Assembly: GCF_049243985.1 (NCBI RefSeq)
Contig: NC_135384.1
Coordinates: 14,814,501 to 14,878,500, forward strand
Source: Paroedura picta
Lineage: Eukaryota; Chordata; Lepidosauria; Squamata; Gekkonidae
Length of the DNA: 64,000 nucleotides
Reading direction: 5' to 3'
In this document: positions 48,903 to 60,860 of the stretch, one piece after another
How the letters are laid out: each line of letters begins with the position of its first letter
Numbering within the stretch: position 1 is the first letter of the stretch
Position numbers and translations under genes: made by a program
Notes under the pieces: generated by a model
Database searches by the model: none
The model's input: the letters and a program-made list of their open reading frames with translations, nothing else
Told to the model about the DNA's origin: nothing

Positions 48903-49971
48903 TTCTACATGACTTGGGCCATTTCTGCAGTTGATCGTACTCTCTGGAATTCCCTCGTACTGGTCTCTGGGGAGGCAAATTGTTTTTGCACCTGTCTGTC
49001 TGCACTAGTTGAATCTAAAGGCAAATTCCATGAATAGGCTTTGGTTCCTGCCCTTCTCATTAACCACAAATGGGTTGTATTTCCAGAATCATTGGAAAAT
49101 CATAACTGCCCCCTTGTTTTCTCTGGGCACGTGCAATAACAATTGATCAATCTATCGCAAATAATGGAAGGCACGAATGCCAATTGATTTGCATAGGCTC
49201 AATTGAAATACATTACATAAGGAAAAGAGTTGCAAAGAAAAAATGGAATGGATTTTCCATTACAATAAGACAGATTACTCAGGGCCTGGAATGAGAGGGC
49301 CCAGAGAGTCAAGGGAGGGACACCAATGTTATATAATGCCATACAGCCCATGATCTAAGCAGACATCTTTTCAAACTATGGTTCTGGGGCATTGTCATGT
49401 CCCACCTAGATTCAGGCATCCATAGTCATACATCAGTTTAAATAATGCCATTTGCAGACCAGAGAACTTGATTTTCCTTAGGAGGAATGACACATGGGAA
49501 GAAAACGTCTCTTGTTCTTCCCTGGCCCCTTTCCTTGTCCAAAAGACACTCCAGTGGGAAGTAATTTTCATAAATTTGGAGTTGTATGTCGACTATTCTA
49601 AGCGCTCAAAGCTCAGCACAGACTCTTTCAGTGATTTTTCCCCCTCTGGGGATGTTTCTAGCAGTGATTGCATGTCCTGTTCTCATGAAAGGATTAAATT
49701 GGAGGAGATAATTTCTATTGAAAGGGAAATTCAGAGAATTAAATAAACTCTGAATGTATTTTGCAGTGGTAAAACTGAGGACCAAAATGTTAAAAACTGC
49801 ACTGGTTGGGGTTACGATGGAGACATTTCTGGTAATGCCTAAGAACTCTGGCTATGTGTAACCATTCAGGAAAATTATGGTAATGAACTAAATTAGTTTT
49901 TGTATATATTTAGGCCTTGAGGATTAAACAATGCATTACTGTTCCAGGCAAATTGTCTTACTGAATAATTA

Positions 49972-52900
49972 TCAATATTTCTTCTTTCCAAGCATCTTTC
50001 TATTGTTTAGTTCAGGCCTAAGAACAATGATATAACATTTGGGGAGAAAAATGCAACCAAGTAAGCCGGCACTAGAGATTAAGATGGAGAAGATCTCCAC
50101 AGCCACTATTGATTTCCCTTTGGTGCTCAAGTAGCTTGGAATAAAAGACAGCCAAACACTGCAAAAGAGCAACATGCTGAAAGTGATAAACTTGGCTTCA
50201 TTGAAACTGTCAGGTAACTTCCTAGCTAGGAAAGCCACCATAAAGCTGACGGCAGCTAGAAAGCCCATGTAGCCCAAGACACAGAAAAACATAGCAAGTG
50301 AGCCCTCATTACATTCCAGTATTAGTGTCTCCTTCAGTGAATGCAGGTCCTTATCTGGGAAAGGAGAGGAAGTACTGATCCAAAGAACACAAATGCCTAC
50401 TTGAACAAGGGAGCAAGCAAAGACCAGAGAATATGCCTGTCTTTTCCCCACCAATGGCCTTAGCCTAGAGCCTGGTTTAGTAGCCACAAAGGCCAGAACC
50501 ACAGTGAGCGTTTTGGCCAGTACACTAGAAATAGCTACCGAGAATATGATGCCAAAACTTGTTTGTCGGAGAAGGCAGGTCATTTTTCCAGGCTGCCCAA
50601 TGAAGAGCAATGCGGAAAGGAAGCAATGAGCAATGGAGATTAGAAGAAGATAGGTCAGATTTCGGTTATTGGCTTTGACTATGGGGGTATCCTGGTACTT
50701 CAAAAATGTCCCAAGAACTAAAGCTGTGATCAGGAAGAACAAAATAGCCATGGTTGCTAGGAGGGTACCTATGGGATCTTCATAAGAAAGGAAGCTTACA
50801 TCCTTGAGGACACATTGATTTTTGTTGTCATTCGAATAGTGATCTTGTGGACAAATGACGCAGCTATCCATGTCTAGAAAGAGAGAGACCAACAGACAGA
50901 CAAAGAGAGAGAGAGATTGTTATATTATTTCCAGATTTGTCTGTTTTTCACACTCCAGAGGAGTCCCAAATCAGCTTACAAACACCTTGCCTTTTCTTTC
51001 CCCACAACAGACATGTTGTGAGGTATGTGATGCTGAGAGAATTCTAAGAGAAATGTTCTGCAAGGTCAACTCTAAGAGAAGTGGGAACAGGCCAAGATCA
51101 TCCAGCTGGCTGCAACTGGAGAAGTATAGAATATCTCTTTTTATCCTGCTGTAGTAATTCGTTTTTTTTGGATTTCACTGAATGTGTGTGTAGTATTGTG
51201 TAATATTCAGTTCTAGCAGAACTGTCACAGTTCTGCAGAGCCTGTAAAACAGCACTATTCTGCTATGTCCTTAATTGAGGCCAGGGCAGATAAGATCAGG
51301 GGCCCCTCCACAGGCTAACCCGGGACATCAGGCTAATCATCACAACCCCTGACAAGGGATGCTATCTGGTTTGGATAAGGGCAAGATGGGTTTTTATATT
51401 TGCCAGGTATATTGAACTATATTTATGTGTTGTATATTTTATATGCTGGATCCTATGGGAGATTTATGGGGAAATGTTACCTGTCTTGAGCCCCATTTGG
51501 GAGTGGCAGGCTAGAAAATAAATAATAAATAAATAATAAATGAACTGGGATTTGACGATTAGGAGGAAATCTCAGCAATAATTTTAGAAAAATATTTTAT
51601 AGTATAAGTTATCTTGATGGAAGAAAGAATTTTTCTCAAAATGTCTCTCCTTTGAAGATGCCTCCCCATTGGATCACATGGGGGAGTCTGCGTGTCCGTG
51701 AGAGAGAGTGGGGACATGGGAGAGGCAGTGGCAGCAGAACGCAGTTTTGTTTTGTATTTTCAAGTGAATTGCCTGGAGCAACTAATAGACATTCAATTGT
51801 ACAGGCAAAGGTAAAAAAAAAATATCCACAATGTGGTAGCACAAAGCATGCCTCTCTTAACTCCTCTCTTAACTCAGATGGCTGCCTTACCACTCTGCGC
51901 CACAAGAGGCTTGAGTGAGAGATCTATGTAAATCTAGTTGCTCTCTTTTGCCATTACCCGCAGCACTTGTGAAGGGGGAGAAGCACAAAATGGTGGCAGA
52001 GAAGAGCGAGACAGAAGGAAAGGTGAGGAGGGGCCAGGTGGCGTGATTTTATTTAGTGTTACACCACTCAGCTGGTGTGATGCTATTTTTACACATGTGC
52101 AGAAAAGCCCTTAGAGTCAAAATACATCTGGTCTTACTTCCTTATTAATCAACCAGAAAAGCAAGCAACAAGAAAAGGGTATGCCCAGACTCTAGAGATC
52201 AAGTATTTCATGGGCCATGAACTTATATTGGGACTAGTTGAATATAGTAATGTGTATGATTGACATCTCTGTTAGTTCTGTTTCCTACCTATCTGCTCAG
52301 AGATCATCCCATCTGGACACGGAACACAGTCGTAGCAGCAAAATTTCTTTCCCTCCTTCTTTTGTCGGCTGGAGCCAGCAAGGCAGTGGTCATTGCACAC
52401 AGAGAGTGGTAGAACCTGCCCATAAGCAGAAAAGGGGATTGGAACCCACAACGTGTCACTGAGAACCTCAGAGGAGAACCACCTGAAAAACCGCTGTTAT
52501 TTTATCCACCCTTTCCTTTCTGGAGCTTCTAAAAGCGACTTACAATCGCCTACCCTTACTCTCCCACAACTGGTAACCTATGAGGTAGGTGAGTTTGAGG
52601 GAGCTCTGAGAGAAATGTGACTGGCCCAAGGTCTTCCAGCTGGCTTCAAGTGGAAGACTGGGGAATCAAAGTGTGTTCTCCAGATTAGAGGCCCCTGGTC
52701 TTAACCTCAATGCCAGACTTGTGTTCTTAGGAAAATGTCTCATTTTAAATCCCAGAGCCATGAAAGCTTACTGGTTTTATTGTAGACAAGTTTTTCCCTA
52801 ATCTTCCTTACCATGTTGTTGTTACTGCGAGAATTAAATATAGGTGAGGAAAATGATGTTCTAAGCTAACTTCTAAAGAAAAAAATACAATATACTCATC

Positions 52901-55900
52901 TTTCTTAATCAGTATGAAGTCAGTCATACTAATAACCAATGGGGAACTTGTTACCCTGTGATTAGTATGAGTCACCAATGGCTACTGATGACTGGATGCT
53001 AAAAAATTTGCCTGAGCCCAGAGGACGTCTGTGCCCAATTTCTGTGAATTGCCAGAGCCCTAAGTGGCCACCGCACAGCTTCCCTGAATGATTTGCTACT
53101 GCACCAGTTTTGAAGGTGTGGGCCAGGGATAGATCCTGAGTGAAATCTCCATTCTTCCTTAGAAGCTTGCTGGGGGACCTTGTGCAAGTCAATTTCTCTC
53201 AGCCCGTTTCACACACACTGAGTAATGCACTTTTAGAATTTTAGATCTCAATATTAAAATTTAGCACAGGAAAATCTACCTGAAAAAAACACACTGAAAG
53301 TACATTACCCAACACATGTAGAATACCATGGGTAAAATGGCATAAAGGAGAATTATTTAAGGTGGAGAGAAAACAGAGTAATAAAGAAGCCAATAAATTG
53401 AAGATTTGGAAGAGCAGACAAAAGAAAGATTGGTTGTTGAATGAGATGGAAGGAAAGGGTGAACAGGGAGACGATTTTGAGACTTTTAGAAGGAAAGAAA
53501 GATGACATCATGTGGGAAATCGGATACAGGTAGAAATGAGGTAACCACTGCAAGAAGAGCAACACTATCACAAGAAGAAGAAACATGTGGGTATTGATAC
53601 AGCAACTGAAACCTTAATCTTGTGAACACTGTGTTACATTCTGACTCATCTGACTGGGATGTACAGTTTGAGAAGCATTCTGATCCTTGTAATACATTCC
53701 ACAGAGAAAAATAACGGATGACTTTTCATAATGAATTATCTATTACCAAAATTATATTTTACCATAATGGACAAAGCTGACAGGCATGGGACATGCCTGA
53801 AGATAACCTCTCTGAGATGCAGTTAAGAGACGTATGTGACTGGGGTGACTTTGAATAAATATGCTAGGAAGATCCATCCCCTGGAACTGACTTTTACCTC
53901 ATTCCATAGTCGAATTGCAAAGCAAATGAAAAAGAGAATTTTGTCTATGAATGAAGATATCCCACCTGATTAAATGTTCTGTGCCACACAATTTGATCAT
54001 CATGAATGGTCAATTCTTCTCCATGAGGAGCCCAAGGATCAAGTCTTCCAACTTTCAGTCTAATGAAGGAGCCATTTGGGAAAATGACCCAGTTTGTAAC
54101 ATCAAAACCACTCTTCAGTTCCCCATTTTCATTAAAATGTATTGTGTCACCAGCACTGTTGTTGAATGTGATGGTCCTTAAAAAAAGATGCAGCTGAGAA
54201 AAAAAAAACATGAAATAAAATGTAAGCAATATCAGGAATGACCAAGATCCAGAATATGTCCTAAAGATATTGGGACAAATGGTATCCTGTCCTATCCTGA
54301 AAAGACAGTGGTATTATTCATTCAGTAATAATAATGCAAAACTGAGTTTAATGAATTAACCTCTTTTGGCGTGGTAAAGTATTAGGGTCATCAATTGGTA
54401 TCTTTCCCAATTGAGACTCAGAGCTCTCTAGTATACAGGATTTTAGCCAGTCTTGACTGGTGAACCACATATGAACCTTCCCTAAGAGGCTTCCTTTGGT
54501 GATGGTTTTTGATCCCTGTGTTGCTTTGGTTGGATGTTTGGTTGGATGTAATGCACTCCATGAGTTTCTACCTCTTATGGGAAGAAGAAGAAGAAGAATA
54601 GTTGGTCTTTATATGCCGCTTTTCTCTACCTAAAGGAGTTTCCAAGCGACTTACATTCGCCTTTTCTTTCCTCTCCCCACAACAGACACTCTGTAAGGTG
54701 GGTGAGGCCAAGAGAGCCCTGATATTATTGCTTGGTCAGAACAGCTTTATCAGTGCTGTGGCAAACCCAAGGTCAGCTAGCTGGTTGCATGTGGGGGAGC
54801 GCGGAATCAAACCTTCCGGGCAGGCGGTATATAAATACAATAAATAAAAATAAAAATAAATAAAAAAAACTTGGCTCACCAGATTAGAAGTCCATACTCC
54901 TAACCACTACAACAAGTTGGCTCTCAGATATCCTTGAGTTACAGGCTGAACAAAGGGTTTTGATAGTTCTGTATCAGTTAAGCAGAAAGGGAACTGTTGT
55001 CAGAAATAGAACAAGTACTATTGAACTCTGTCTGTGGAGAGTTTACCCCTGCATAGTTTACCTACAGACGGAAGACTGGGAAGTCTGGCAACGAGGAGTG
55101 GAACTATTGGGAAAAAGCCTCATTGGGACAGGAAAAGGAATCGTTTCCCCTGCATAGTGGATAAGAGAAATAAGAGGGAAAGCTAATTCTGGTGAATGGG
55201 AAGAAAGTGAGATCAATAGCCCGTGTTTCCTAAAGAATCAGCTCCGCAGTACATCAACTCTGCTGTCCAGTGACCATGACCTCCAGCGAACCTGATCTGT
55301 GTCCCCTCAGTAACAGAGGAAGACGATCTACAAATAATTGCTTGCTATGAATTATTTTTTTCTTCACTGATTCCTTCTACTTACATTGTATCCATTTCAT
55401 TGTTCTTTATGATTTTGTATATTAGGTTATCTGTCCTGGTACTGGATACATGTCTGGAATTTTTTCCCCAAAATCTGGACATGGGGATAGAAGCCTCCTG
55501 TGAAAGAAAAAAGGGTGTCTTTGGGATTACAGTTTGAGAAGCATTTACCTGCCAGGCTTGCACATTATAGAAGATCAGATTCTTCTCGTTTTCTCTTGTT
55601 CTGCATTTAGATCCCAGAATGTAGAGGGCATTCAAAGCCTGTGCGACTGCATAGACAGCATTGTAGACATTATAGCTGTGGCCTGTCATCCTCATTTCAA
55701 ACAAAATGACTGGAATAGAATCCAGCTTCTCCTCTCCAGAGCACATTCTCTTGCTGTCCCCATGAACATCTGGATTTCTTAGTGAACAACCGAATGCCTG
55801 CTCCCAAAAGTTCTCAATAAAACCATCCCCTTTTGCCCAGGAGGGCCTTATGGACTGCAGAAATGTTTTGAATCCTGGTGGCTGATTGGAGTGAACTGCA

Positions 55901-58900
55901 AGGGATAGGGCACCATGGAAGGTGTCTACATCCCAAGCCCTTTGAGCAGACACTGATTCAAAATCCCAGTGGCATGTGACGATCCACACCTTATGCAAGG
56001 GAGGCAATGAAACAAAGGTTCCTAAAAACAACATTACTCGCAAAACAATCATTGATGAATTTTCTCCATATACAAAATGCACATTGGCTTTGGTTTCAGT
56101 GTAAACAGTTAAATAGTCAGCCTGTTTCATCAGCACATCCACCACATCTTGAAAATAAGTCTGCTTTGGTATTCTCATACTGAAGTCAATACAGATGCTA
56201 TTCTCAGAAAGCATTGGAACCATGATCTGCAAGAACCTGTCCCCACTGTCATCGTCTGCAGCAAGGAGCACAATCCATGTCCATCTGAAGTGGTGAAACA
56301 ACCTGATAACTCCCATATACTGACTGGCTTCATTTGGGACCATCTGATACATCGAAGAAATGAGCAAATGGTTAACTTCTCCTGGTGAAAATGATCCATA
56401 AGTGAGCTAGGAAAAAGTATACTTCTTTTTCAATATGAAATGAATCATACCATTCAGGCACCACCATCAGCACTATCATCATCCTTACATTTATTACCCA
56501 CTGCTGCCATGCTAGTTGCCTTGCAGCAGGTTACAAAAAGGTGGCTGCTAGGGTCCTCACTAGAACACCTTGGAGGGCCCATATTCAGCCAGTGCTGCAT
56601 CATCTGCACTGCTTACCAGTCTGTTTCCTAGTCAAGTTCAAGGTTTTGGTCTTAACCTTTAAGGCCATATGTGGCCTGGGTCCCACTTACCTGCGGGACC
56701 GCTTGGTTGCTTATTCCCCCCGCAGAGCCCTCTGCTCTGAGGGTATGAATCTGCTGGTTGTCCCAGGCCCACGGGATGTTCACCTGGCCTCAACCCGGGC
56801 CAGGGCCTTTTTGGTTCTGGCCCCAACCTGGTGGAATGAGCTCCTAGAAGAGCTGAGGATCCTGCTGGAGTTGCCAGCTTTCTGCAGGGCATGCAAGATG
56901 GAGCTCTTCCGCCAGGCGTATGGTTGAGGCCAAGGCAGTCTCCCGGTAGTCTAACTGAGGATCCCCTCCAGTAGCTTATTGGATCTGGTCCCACTCTCAC
57001 CAAAAGTCACCTCGCCAACAAGGCTGAAAAAAGGGGAATGGGTTTCGAGCTGTGACCACTGGTGCCTTTCTGATGTTAAGTGGGAAGATTATATTGAGGG
57101 TTTTAATGTGTTTTAGTGTTTTTTTATGAAAACCGCCGCGAGCCCATTTGGGGATCAGTGGGTCTATAAATCGAATAATAAATAAATAAACAAATAATTA
57201 AAGTCCCGCATAAAATCATAAAACCACATTAATCCCAGCCCAACCCCAGCTTGCAGCGAATAAATTAACTCCACCCATCCAGCCTGACAGACCCCCTACT
57301 GTGCCTTTGGAGGGGGAGGGGAGCTGAGGCAGGCCTGATATTTTAGCCTTTGTGAGAATGGGCCCCTGATCTTCCTTGTCGCAGCCTCATCCCAAAGCCT
57401 GGTAAAAGAGCTCCAACTTACAGGCCCTGCAGTCATGTGTTATAGACTTAATATTGATTCGTGCCTATTACTACTACCCAAATCCCCATCCTGAGAGGAG
57501 TTAAACAAGGCTGCGTCCTTGCTCCTCATTTATTTAACTTTTTTTTACACAACCTTCCAAAAACCCTAAGACTCATAAATGGTCATCCCCCCCAAAATGA
57601 GATAAACTGCCAATCCCACTTCTTCTATATGCTGATGACACCGTATTGCTTTCCTATTCCAGAACTGGTCTGAATAGATATCTGAGTGCTTTCTATGAAT
57701 ATTGCCAACTCAATGACCTATCGATAAACTTCGAAAAAACCAAAGTGATGGTCTTTGCACAGAAGTGGTCTCCCTCAAACTGGCATATTGGTGGTCATAA
57801 AATCAAGCAGGTCAAATGGTTCAAATACTCAGGAATCACCTTCCAACATAATTTGCATTGGGCCAAACATAGAAATAGGATCATTTTGCAGGCTAACTGT
57901 TCCATTACCCATCTAAAATGGTTTTTCTTCCTTAAAGGTAATCAGTTTGTCCCAGCTGCCTGTCGTGTGTTTGACTCAAAAATTCTTCCGCAAATTTTAT
58001 ATGGTATCCTTCTGTGGATCTCAGGTTTTAACAAAAACTTGATAAGGTTACAGTCTGCCTTTTTTTCGGCGGATTTGGGGAACTCCAAATTGCGTTCCTT
58101 ACTCCTCTATGTCTTGAAATTAGCCATAATCTTCTTGAAACTAAGGCCTGGATTTTTACCTTCAAATATTGGCTAAAACTGCATTTTAGGGTTCGATCAG
58201 ATAGTCTATTAGCCTGTTTACTGAGAGACTCTTTTAAATTTAAATGGTTCTCTACCATCCAGACTACACTCCAACAAATTAGCATTGACTATGATTACAT
58301 CTTATCTCTGAATGAATCTTCCATTATGTGCCAAATCAAACAAAGGATACTTGATCAGGAATTCCAAAAAGTCCATCCTAGTGTTCCGGCAATGTGCTCT
58401 CCCCGTGCTCTTGGTCTCCAAGTGAAGCATGGGATGATGCTGGCTTATTTCTATAACTTGGCAAATCCCCTCGATCGCAGAGCATTTTCGCTTGCTCGGC
58501 TCAACGCCTTTCTATCCAAAGTATTACAAGGGAGATTTGCCAAGATTCCTTTTGAAAACAGACTATGCACTTGTGAATCAAATTCTTCTGACACCATCCA
58601 ACATATCTTACTGGATTGTCCCTTGTTCATTGTCCAGCAAAGGCACATTATACCTTTTATACCGAAATGGAGAAACCATTCAAGAGACCTGATCTGCCAA
58701 TATTTATTGAGTGATAAGGATTCTGATGTCACTTTTATTATGGCTGAATTTCTGTCTTCAGTTTTTAAAGTTAAACTGACTGACTGATGTATCTTGACTA
58801 TCTTTGTTTATCTTGCTAATCTGCTTTATGCCAATAAAGGTATTGTGTACAGATGACCTACCTGTGGTATCTTGTAAATGGTGACTATGGTGGCCATATT

Positions 58901-60860
58901 GGCAGATATTTCTGAATCCAGTCCTCCAACAACTGCAATCTGATTGCTCTGTTCACCACATTTGAAATTGGGGAGGAACTTGTGCCGTGAAGAAAGGAAG
59001 CTCAGTGTAGCTTTATAGGTCATCCTTGCCAAATAGTAGCTGTTGAGAATGTGGAAGCCCAAAGTGATGTTGGGTAAGATATTGGGATTCCCATTGATCT
59101 CCTTGACAGCAAAAACCAAGGCCAGGATGTGCTGGTAATTCTTTAGAAATGATCTATAATGAGAAATATAGATCAGCTTGAAAATTAAAGAGGAAAGATA
59201 GATCTTCCATTAGTTCTCCATATTTATATCCCCCCTTCCTACAGTGAGCTATTTCATCATACTAGGCCTCTGATCCTTTATAACTGTGCTTTTAACAGAG
59301 GTTTGGTATTTACAAAAGCTAATGTTTATCTCACTGAAATGGAAAAAAAATTACAGTGATGGTTTGTGTGTGTACAATGAAATTGTGGAGATGGAGAAGA
59401 GGGAATTATTGGTTTGCAACATAGCTCTGTACTGCAAACACTGAACTACTCAGAAATGCTGAGTGAGAATATTTGTGGCATTACGTTCTTAACACTAGAT
59501 TGGAACAACTGAAATATGAATGATGTCTTCACATTTTACATGTCAGTGCAACATGCACTGAGTATCAGAGTAGTTCAGCAGTGGAATAGGCTGCCTAAGG
59601 AGGTGGTGAGCTCCCCCTCCCTGGCCGTCTTCAAGCAAAGGTTAGATACACACTTTTCTTGGATACTTTAGGATACTTTAGGCTGATCCTGCGTTGAGCA
59701 GGGGGTTGGACTAGATGGCCTGCATGGCCCCCTCCAACTCTACAATTCTATGATTCTATGCTAATTGTCAAAATTCTTTGGTTTCAGATGAACGTAATGA
59801 GTCCTTGACTTTCCCTATGTTTTCATATTATGGTGTAATTAATCTGTATGAATTAGCTTTCAGTGGGTTTCTTTCTCCCTTTTTGGCATGATGAAATAAT
59901 GAAATTTAATATTTGGGAGCTTTTTGGGAAAAGACTTTTATTCTTGTGGTGGCAAATCTAACCACCACTGTCCACCATTCCTCTTTAGTATTCTTACTAT
60001 GAAGAATAGATGTGTCATTAAATACACTGATACAAAGACTGTGTGGGAGATATACCACAAATTTCTTAGGCGAAAAGAGATGAATGATGACTGACTCATC
60101 CATTTATGTCTCAGGGTGCTTGCCAATTGACTTCCCATGCAATGCCCTGCTCTCCAAGTCAACTACTAAGGTTCAGTTCCACTTTTCCAATATCATACGG
60201 AGATATTGACTTGGAGATTAACTGTTCCCTGTCAGTTATCTCCTTTCTAACTCATTTAATTTCCCACAATAATAGTTCAAGTTCTGGTGCTCCTTTTACC
60301 TGACTAAAACAAACAAACAAACAAAAAAAGTATTTTCCTCTAATCTTCAGTTGTTGCACCTCGATCCCTCTCTCCAGGCAGCACTCTGCCACCAAAACCA
60401 CTTATTCTTCTCAATGATTCTTCTGTACGATAAAGTATATGAGCCATGTGGAAGCATGCTCATTCTTTCCCTTTCTCCTTCGGTCCACTGCACCTCTCTC
60501 TGCTCCTTTCTCTATTTTCCATGCATCAAATTACAGATTTTGTGTCCATAAAACAGGCTTCCCTTCTGTTTAACAAAGGACAAACCTTTGGGAAATGGTG
60601 AAACAATAAAAAGAGTATGCATGAATGGCTTACACAGGTTCCCCAACGAACAACTGGCTGGGCTGCTCTCTGAAGGAGGGAGTGTCGTATAGGTAGAAGA
60701 CTTGAGAAACAATGGCACCCACCACCAGGTCACCAGGCTGATAAAACACATGAGGAGAAGAAAGAAGGTCAACAGGTGCGGTGCATTGAATGGGATCCTT
60801 CTTGCATATGGCATCACACAGCAATAATAGCAGCAGCAGCAGTATCAGCATCTTCATCAT
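49972..60860 (-). CDS. V2R-5: complete vomeronasal type-2 receptor, about 877 aa
   Basis: Exons (minus): E1 60634-60860, E2 58862-59153, E3 55549-56406, E4 53966-54193, E5 52289-52415, E6 49972-50873; all open with GT/AG borders. The start is the ATG of [10 protein letters not shown]. The ATG used by the paralogs (MEGKW-type, about 60876) is out of frame here because of a one-base difference, leaving a slightly shorter signal peptide (LCDAIC). Domain order is as in the other copies. Landmarks: [15 protein letters not shown] opens E3, VCNDHC and FCCYDCVPC lie in E5, [13 protein letters not shown] in E6, tail [19 protein letters not shown]. This is the most diverged intact copy (E3 residues [28 protein letters not shown]). 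Intron 2 (2455 bp) is filled with LINE sequence, one copy ending about 10 bp from the exon 2 donor. Intron 1 has a CR1 3' end, introns 3 and 4 SINEs. Chemosensory GPCR by family. Confidence 0.93.
51240..51540 (+). repeat. LINE 3' end (CR1/L2-like) in V2R-5 intron 5
   Basis: A 3' untranslated-type sequence ending cttgagccccatttgggagt and an AATAAATAAT tail, like the end of the LINE at 56537-57198. Only the tail is present; the left border is vague. Confidence 0.45.
52495..52730 (-). repeat. tRNA-derived SINE in V2R-5 intron 4
   Basis: Diverged relative of the SINEs at 27483 and 40238 in the same position next to exon 5. Confidence 0.5.
54588..54928 (-). repeat. tRNA-derived SINE with a short nested insertion, V2R-5 intron 3
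   Basis: Reverse copy of the 20357 family: head near 54928 (gagagccaacttgttgtagt), tail near 54590 with AAG repeats. Between about 54818 and 54868 it is interrupted by a short 3' end of another element (ggcaggcggtatataaatac plus an A/T-rich tail). Confidence 0.65.
56460..57440 (-). repeat. Ancestral LINE 3' end in V2R-5 intron 2, split
   Basis: Outer parts (56460-56536 and 57199-57440) match the minus-strand LINE 3' end in V2R-1 intron 2, for example ttattacccactgctgccat and aaagtcccgcataaaatcat. The middle is a younger LINE inserted in the opposite direction. Confidence 0.55.
56537..57198 (+). mobile_element. CR1/L2-like LINE 3' end, nested
   Basis: A 128-codon plus frame (56541-56927) encodes an ORF2 C-terminus with [31 protein letters not shown] and [18 protein letters not shown], then stop and a 3' untranslated tail ending in AATAAATAAATAAACAAAT. 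The C-terminal part has the same motif as the outer, older LINE. The exact clade (L2, CR1 or L3) was not resolved. Confidence 0.75.
57456..58850 (+). mobile_element. Non-LTR retrotransposon (LINE) ORF2 3' half
   Basis: Frames at 57461-57673, 57646-58176 and 58326-58787 (different frames, so broken) carry reverse transcriptase motifs in order: [14 protein letters not shown], a YADDT-type catalytic box around 57635, [39 protein letters not shown] and [20 protein letters not shown] (zinc-knuckle-like). The 3' tail ends near ccaataaaggtattgtgtac. 5' truncated. Clade not resolved; the fragment at 38195 is related. Confidence 0.8.
59560..59763 (+). mobile_element. CR1 LINE 3' end in V2R-5 intron 1
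   Basis: Classic CR1 end: gtggaataggctgcctaagg, gagctccccctccctgg, gggttggactagatggcctg, and terminal repeats of attctatg. Severely 5' truncated. Confidence 0.88.

Larger units (their letters stand above)
44829..49971. other. Spacer between V2R-4 and V2R-5
   Basis: Conserved 5' flank of exon 1 (to about 45270); DNA paralogous to the V2R-3/V2R-4 spacer with the same repeat (46225-46440) and inverted double SINE; then a 47660-48040 stretch of unknown origin absent from the V2R-4 3' flank; a tRNA-derived SINE; and the V2R-5 3' flank. At 48910-49750 I see no recognisable feature apart from a weak open frame of 92 codons, not called. Confidence 0.6.

Noticed and set aside
49468-49746. 92-codon plus-strand frame upstream of V2R-5 exon 6 stop
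   Set aside because: No recognisable domain and no counterpart in the other spacers; likely chance.
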